Shown here: positions 6,405-9,622 of the stretch, in pieces
How the letters are laid out: each line of letters begins with the position of its first letter
Numbering within the stretch: position 1 is the first letter of the stretch
Assembly: GCA_966249405.1 (NCBI GenBank)
Contig: CBINDO010000313.1
Coordinates: forward strand, 1 to 9,622
DNA: 9,622 nt
Source: SZUA-265 sp966249405
Lineage (GTDB): Bacteria > Myxococcota_A > Polyangia > Polyangiales > Polyangiaceae
Direction of reading: 5' to 3'
The notes under the pieces: generated by a model
Seen by the model: the letters and a program-made list of their open reading frames with translations, nothing else
What the model was told of the DNA's origin: nothing
The model's database searches: none
Program-made: the position numbers and the translations under genes

Positions 6405-7469
6405 ATGAGCAAGACCTTACGCAGTGTATCGTTTGCGGCCGCGTGCGCTTTATTCCTCGCCGGCTACGTCGCGATACGGCGTGTGGAACCCGGTCGTGCG
6501 GCGGCTCAGCCACCGGGCGCCGACGCGCGACCAGCCGTCACACACCCGGGACCCCAACCCAGCGACGCGACACGAGCCCAGACCCCTTCTTTCGAACGCC
6601 TGCGAAGCTCCCCCCACGTGCTCTACCGGAGCGCGCGCTCCGGTGAGTTCGGACACATCGTCATCGCGCAGTTGGACGCCCCCGAAACGTCGCGCCTCGC
6701 GACTCCCTTGCGCTGCGAGCGCGCGCACTTCGACCGCAACGGTGGCATTTGTTTGACCTTCGACCGCGATGCCCTCGAGCCGAACTTCCGCGCCCTGCTG
6801 GTAGACGGTTCACTGACGACGAAGCACTCATCGACGATTTCTGGTTACCCTAGCCGCACCTCGCTCTCCCCCGACGGCATCTACGCGGCGGCTACGGTGT
6901 TCACTACCGGCGACAGCTACGACAGCGACTTCTCCACGCGCACGACGCTGTTCGAGCGCGCGACGGGCGCGGTCTTGCCAGACTTGGAACAGTTCACGGT
7001 CCGGAGAGACGGGCACGTGTTCAAACGCGTCGACTTCAACTTCTGGGGCGTCACCTTCACCCCCGACGGTCGAACCTTCTACGCCACGATGAGTACGGGC
7101 GGCACCACCTACTTGGTGCGCGGCGACGTCGCGACCAAGTCCTTGTCCATCGTGCGCGAGGGCGTCGAGTGCCCTTCCTTGTCGCCGAACGGCAGGTTCA
7201 TCGCTTTCAAGAAGCGCGATCCCAAAACCGCGACCACGCGGCTCCATACGCTGGACACCCAGAGCTGGCAGGAATCGCCAGTGCACGGTGAGACGCGCCA
7301 CATCGACGACCAGGCGGCGTGGCTCGACGACGCGCACGTGCTGTACGGCGTCACCACCAGCGGCGCGCCGGAGGAAGCGCTCAACGTTTGGGTCGCGTCG
7401 ATCGCCGTGGACGGCACGGCACCTCGCGTCTTTCTACGCGGCGCGAGTTCGCCGTCGGTCGTCCGTTAG
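6405..7469 (+). CDS. TolB-like beta-propeller protein, membrane-anchored
   Basis: 354 residues. A helix at about 8-24, with Lys/Arg on both sides, is a signal anchor; a Pro/Ala-rich linker runs to about 62; the rest is a TolB/PD40-type propeller outside the membrane. Blade motifs visible are SLSPDGIYAAATVF (153-166), TFTPDGRTFYATMSTGG (217-233), CPSLSPNGRFIAFKKR (256-271) and AAWLDDAHVLYGV (304-316). Cys104 and Cys116 could form a disulfide. The stretches FSTRTTL, VDFNFWGVTF, ECPSLSPNG and DDQAAWLDD closely match what I recall of actinobacterial proteins annotated as TolB-like translocation proteins, so this is probably that family and not the TolB of the Tol-Pal system: no pal, tolA, tolQ or tolR is nearby. 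It starts 23 bases after the MFS gene with no clear ribosome site, suggesting coupled expression. It probably works with the transporter, for example as an external sensing or docking subunit; that role is inference. Confidence 0.85.
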   Translation: MSKTLRSVSFAAACALFLAGYVAIRRVEPGRAAAQPPGADARPAVTHPGPQPSDATRAQTPSFERLRSSPHVLYRSARSGEFGHIVIAQLDAPETSRLATPLRCERAHFDRNGGICLTFDRDALEPNFRALLVDGSLTTKHSSTISGYPSRTSLSPDGIYAAATVFTTGDSYDSDFSTRTTLFERATGAVLPDLEQFTVRRDGHVFKRVDFNFWGVTFTPDGRTFYATMSTGGTTYLVRGDVATKSLSIVREGVECPSLSPNGRFIAFKKRDPKTATTRLHTLDTQSWQESPVHGETRHIDDQAAWLDDAHVLYGVTTSGAPEEALNVWVASIAVDGTAPRVFLRGASSPSVVR

Positions 7470-7626
7470 CGAGCGGCGCTGCGAGCGTACCATCACGACC
7501 TCGAACGTGTTGCTGTCTCCGAACACCGACTCTGCTTTTCACCGCCGTCCCCGCCGAGCACGCCAGGACAAGCCGTTCGTCCTTGGTTATCCGGCGCTCA
7601 TCGGTTAGGAGTGGCGACCGAACGGG

Positions 7627-9622
7627 ATGATGGCAGGAGCCGTTGGCTTGATTGAACAGATACAGCACCCGAAATGGAGCTCGCACGAGACTCGGCGTCA
7701 CCGCACTGCGCCGTCGGCGCGAAGAGCTGGGAAGCGTGGGTCGAAATGGGCATGGGCGCTCTCGTGCATCGCTCTGGCCGCAGGCTGCAAGTGCTCCGAA
7801 GAAGCACCTCCGAGTGGTACCGCCCCAGGCGCTCCCGAGATGAACACCGCGCCTCCGTCGACGATCGTTTCGGAGGCGCCGAGTCAACCCGTCGTGCCGG
7901 TTCCCCCCGCGACGCTGGTGGGCAGCACCATCACACGTTCACCCGACGAGAGCAGCCTCTACGTCGCCGACGAAGTCAACTCGAAGCTGCACCGGATCAC
8001 GTTGCCGCTCGGCGATGGCGCTCCGTTCGAGAGCATGTCGTTGCCGGGACGCCCCGCGCAAGTCGTAGTGACCGAACGACACGTGTTCGTGACGATCCGC
8101 GACCCGGGCTTGTTGTGGGTGGGTGAACGGCTGGCGCAGCAACCAACGGGCGGCGGAACCCAGGCCGACGCGCAGCCGCACTTCGTGCGTGCCCTTTACA
8201 CTGTATCGCTGCCACCGGATGCGTTCGGGCTGACGCTGACACGCGACGGGCTCGCTCTCGTCTCGAGCGCGTGGCCCGCGTTGGTGTCGCTCGTCGACCT
8301 CGAGGCGCGGCGCGTGTTGTGGAGCGTGAAGGTGGGACGCGAGCCGCGTGGGATCGTCGTCACCGATACGCCAGCCGTCGCTTACGTGACCCATCTCGTG
8401 GGGAGTGCCGTTACGCGCCTGGCCGTCGATCGTGAACGCGCGCCGCAGCCGGAGCCGATCGCGTTGCCAGCGGCGCCCCTGCGGGCCGCTTCCGAGCCGC
8501 TGACCGCATCGTTGGGATACGGTGCGACGCTTTCGCCCGACGGCGGTCGCTTCTTCGTCGCGCGTCACGCTCTGGGAGCCCAAGGCAAAAATGCGTGGTT
8601 CGGCGCGGCCACGGTCGACGTCCTGGACGTCGCGACGAACACACCCGTGGCGCCTTCCCGGCCACGTGCGCCGAGATCCGCCAAGTCGGAGCTCGCCGAG
8701 CAACTGATCTCCGGTGGGGACACGCAGTTTCCCGGGTCCAGCCTAACGCCGTTCACTCAGCCGCGAGCCATCGTGTATCGCGGCAGCACACAGTCCCTGC
8801 TCGTCGCTGGCGAAGGGGACGACCGCGTGACGGAGCTCGACGCCCTCGCTCCGGACCCCACGATGGCCGTGCTCGCGGTATACCAAGTCGGCACCGAGTA
8901 TCACCCGACGTACCACGTTCCCAAACACTGCGCTGCGCCGTCGGGCCTGGTGTTGTCTCGTGATGAGAACCGGGCGTGGGTTCATTGCGCGGGCACCAAC
9001 GACGTGGCTGAAGTCGAGTTGAGCGCACACGTGGCCGCCAATGCCGGCACGGCCCCCGGAGCAGTCCCCGCCAACCGCGATACCACGACTCGCATCCTCG
9101 GCCTACGTCACTTGCTCGATGATCCGCTCGGTCCGGGCGGCGCGACGGGCCGCAAGTTGTTCTACAACGCGACGGATTTCGCGACGAGCGGTGGGTTGGG
9201 TTGTGCGGGTTGCCACCCGGAGGGCCGCGATGACGGCCACGTCTGGCACGAAGCCACCTTCACGACCGAAGACGGCACCAAGACGAACTTCGTGGGACAT
9301 GCGTCAAACATCCCCGCCGAGGCGCACACGCGCGGCTACGCTCGCCGTACCCCCCTGTTGGCCGGTCGCGTGTACGCAGAGGGCCCGTATGGCTGGCACG
9401 GCGAGAGCCCTTCGATCCGAGCACGCCTGATCGCGGGTTTTGCTCTGCATCGTTGGGGTGCGACGCCCGAAGCGCCCACCTCCGAGGTCGACAAACGGGC
9501 GGGCGCCTTGTTCGACTTCGTGCGGCGTGGTCTCGTACCACCACCTCGTGAGACGGCGGCATTGAATCCGGAACAGCTGCTCGGCAAGCATCGCCCGCAC
9601 CAGCAGGTGCGGCCAGGTGGCT
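7627..9622 (+). CDS. Beta-propeller / c-type cytochrome lipoprotein, 3' end off window
   Basis: The frame is open from a stop at 7606 to the right edge (665 codons from ATG 7627). An Arg-rich n-region and a hydrophobic stretch end in LAAGC (Cys54), so a lipoprotein is predicted. Residues about 95-490 are a YVTN/YncE-like propeller, with blades such as TRSPDESSLYVADE (about 103-116) and LVLSRDENRAWVHC (about 441-454). Next comes a cytochrome-like part: GRKLFYNATDF, then GCAGCHPEGRDDGHVW with the heme site CAGCH at 526-530, later RRTPLL (573) and GWHGE (His591, a possible axial ligand). This resembles the first domain of diheme MauG/CcpA-like peroxidases; a second CxxCH may lie off window. Redox activity is inferred, its partner unknown. 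The start is uncertain: TTG at 7648 has AGGAG with an 8-base spacer, whereas ATG 7627 has AGGAG 15 bases away. It follows the TolB-like gene by 157 bases, so its own promoter is possible. Confidence 0.88.
   Translation, partial: MMAGAVGLIEQIQHPKWSSHETRRHRTAPSARRAGKRGSKWAWALSCIALAAGCKCSEEAPPSGTAPGAPEMNTAPPSTIVSEAPSQPVVPVPPATLVGSTITRSPDESSLYVADEVNSKLHRITLPLGDGAPFESMSLPGRPAQVVVTERHVFVTIRDPGLLWVGERLAQQPTGGGTQADAQPHFVRALYTVSLPPDAFGLTLTRDGLALVSSAWPALVSLVDLEARRVLWSVKVGREPRGIVVTDTPAVAYVTHLVGSAVTRLAVDRERAPQPEPIALPAAPLRAASEPLTASLGYGATLSPDGGRFFVARHALGAQGKNAWFGAATVDVLDVATNTPVAPSRPRAPRSAKSELAEQLISGGDTQFPGSSLTPFTQPRAIVYRGSTQSLLVAGEGDDRVTELDALAPDPTMAVLAVYQVGTEYHPTYHVPKHCAAPSGLVLSRDENRAWVHCAGTNDVAEVELSAHVAANAGTAPGAVPANRDTTTRILGLRHLLDDPLGPGGATGRKLFYNATDFATSGGLGCAGCHPEGRDDGHVWHEATFTTEDGTKTNFVGHASNIPAEAHTRGYARRTPLLAGRVYAEGPYGWHGESPSIRARLIAGFALHRWGATPEAPTSEVDKRAGALFDFVRRGLVPPPRETAALNPEQLLGKHRPHQQVRPGG
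7635..7639 (+). promoter_or_regulatory. Candidate ribosome binding site favouring a TTG start at 7648
   Basis: AGGAG lies 8 bases before an in-frame TTG at 7648. The TTG start would shorten the propeller-cytochrome protein by 7 residues and its n-region accordingly. The competing AGGAG at 7607-7611 is 15 bases before ATG 7627, a poor distance. Confidence 0.4.

Noticed and set aside
6405..7469. Assignment as tolB of the Tol-Pal system
   Set aside because: The protein has a propeller but apparently lacks the TolB N-terminal domain, has a membrane anchor, and no tol or pal genes adjoin it.
7563..7586. Hairpin AGGAC-N9-GTCCT as a terminator after the TolB-like gene
   Set aside because: The stem is only 5 pairs (7 with a bulge), the loop is large and no T-run follows.

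Overview
The window is GC-rich DNA with strong G/C bias at third codon positions. It looks like the chromosome of a myxobacterium (phylum Myxococcota, probably near Polyangiales). Three features point there. One is the cysteine-rich linker with a CSDGIQN...GVDCGGPCPAC signature in a secreted phosphoesterase. The second is a small protein with an N-terminal zinc ribbon, a hydrophobic segment and VYGAP motifs. The third is the number of predicted lipoproteins. The assignment rests on recalled family resemblance, not a search. I see no RNA genes, CRISPR array, transposase, integrase or phage gene.

Layout. Positions 1-2037 (minus strand) hold most of a fatty acid cis/trans isomerase gene (cti); its 3' end lies beyond the left edge and its last ~50 visible bases look frameshifted. 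A 257-base divergent gap follows, then the zinc-ribbon/VYGAP protein (2295-2999, plus). After a convergent gap comes a secreted calcineurin-like phosphoesterase (3201-4946, minus). A divergent gap of about 175 bases leads to a plus-strand group: an MFS transporter (5122-6381), a membrane-anchored TolB-like beta-propeller 23 bases downstream (6405-7469), and, 157 bases later, a large predicted lipoprotein with a beta-propeller and a c-type heme site (7627 to beyond 9622).

How the genes relate. All six products are predicted to act at the cell envelope. Cti alters membrane fatty acids under stress. The MFS protein and the TolB-like propeller look like a co-transcribed pair and resemble an MFS/TolB-like pair I recall from Actinobacteria; their substrate is unknown. 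Two proteins, one near each end, carry CxxCH heme sites, and four of six have a cysteine at or near a lipobox-like position. I see no single pathway joining all six. The most system-like unit is the MFS-TolB pair, perhaps with the propeller-cytochrome downstream.
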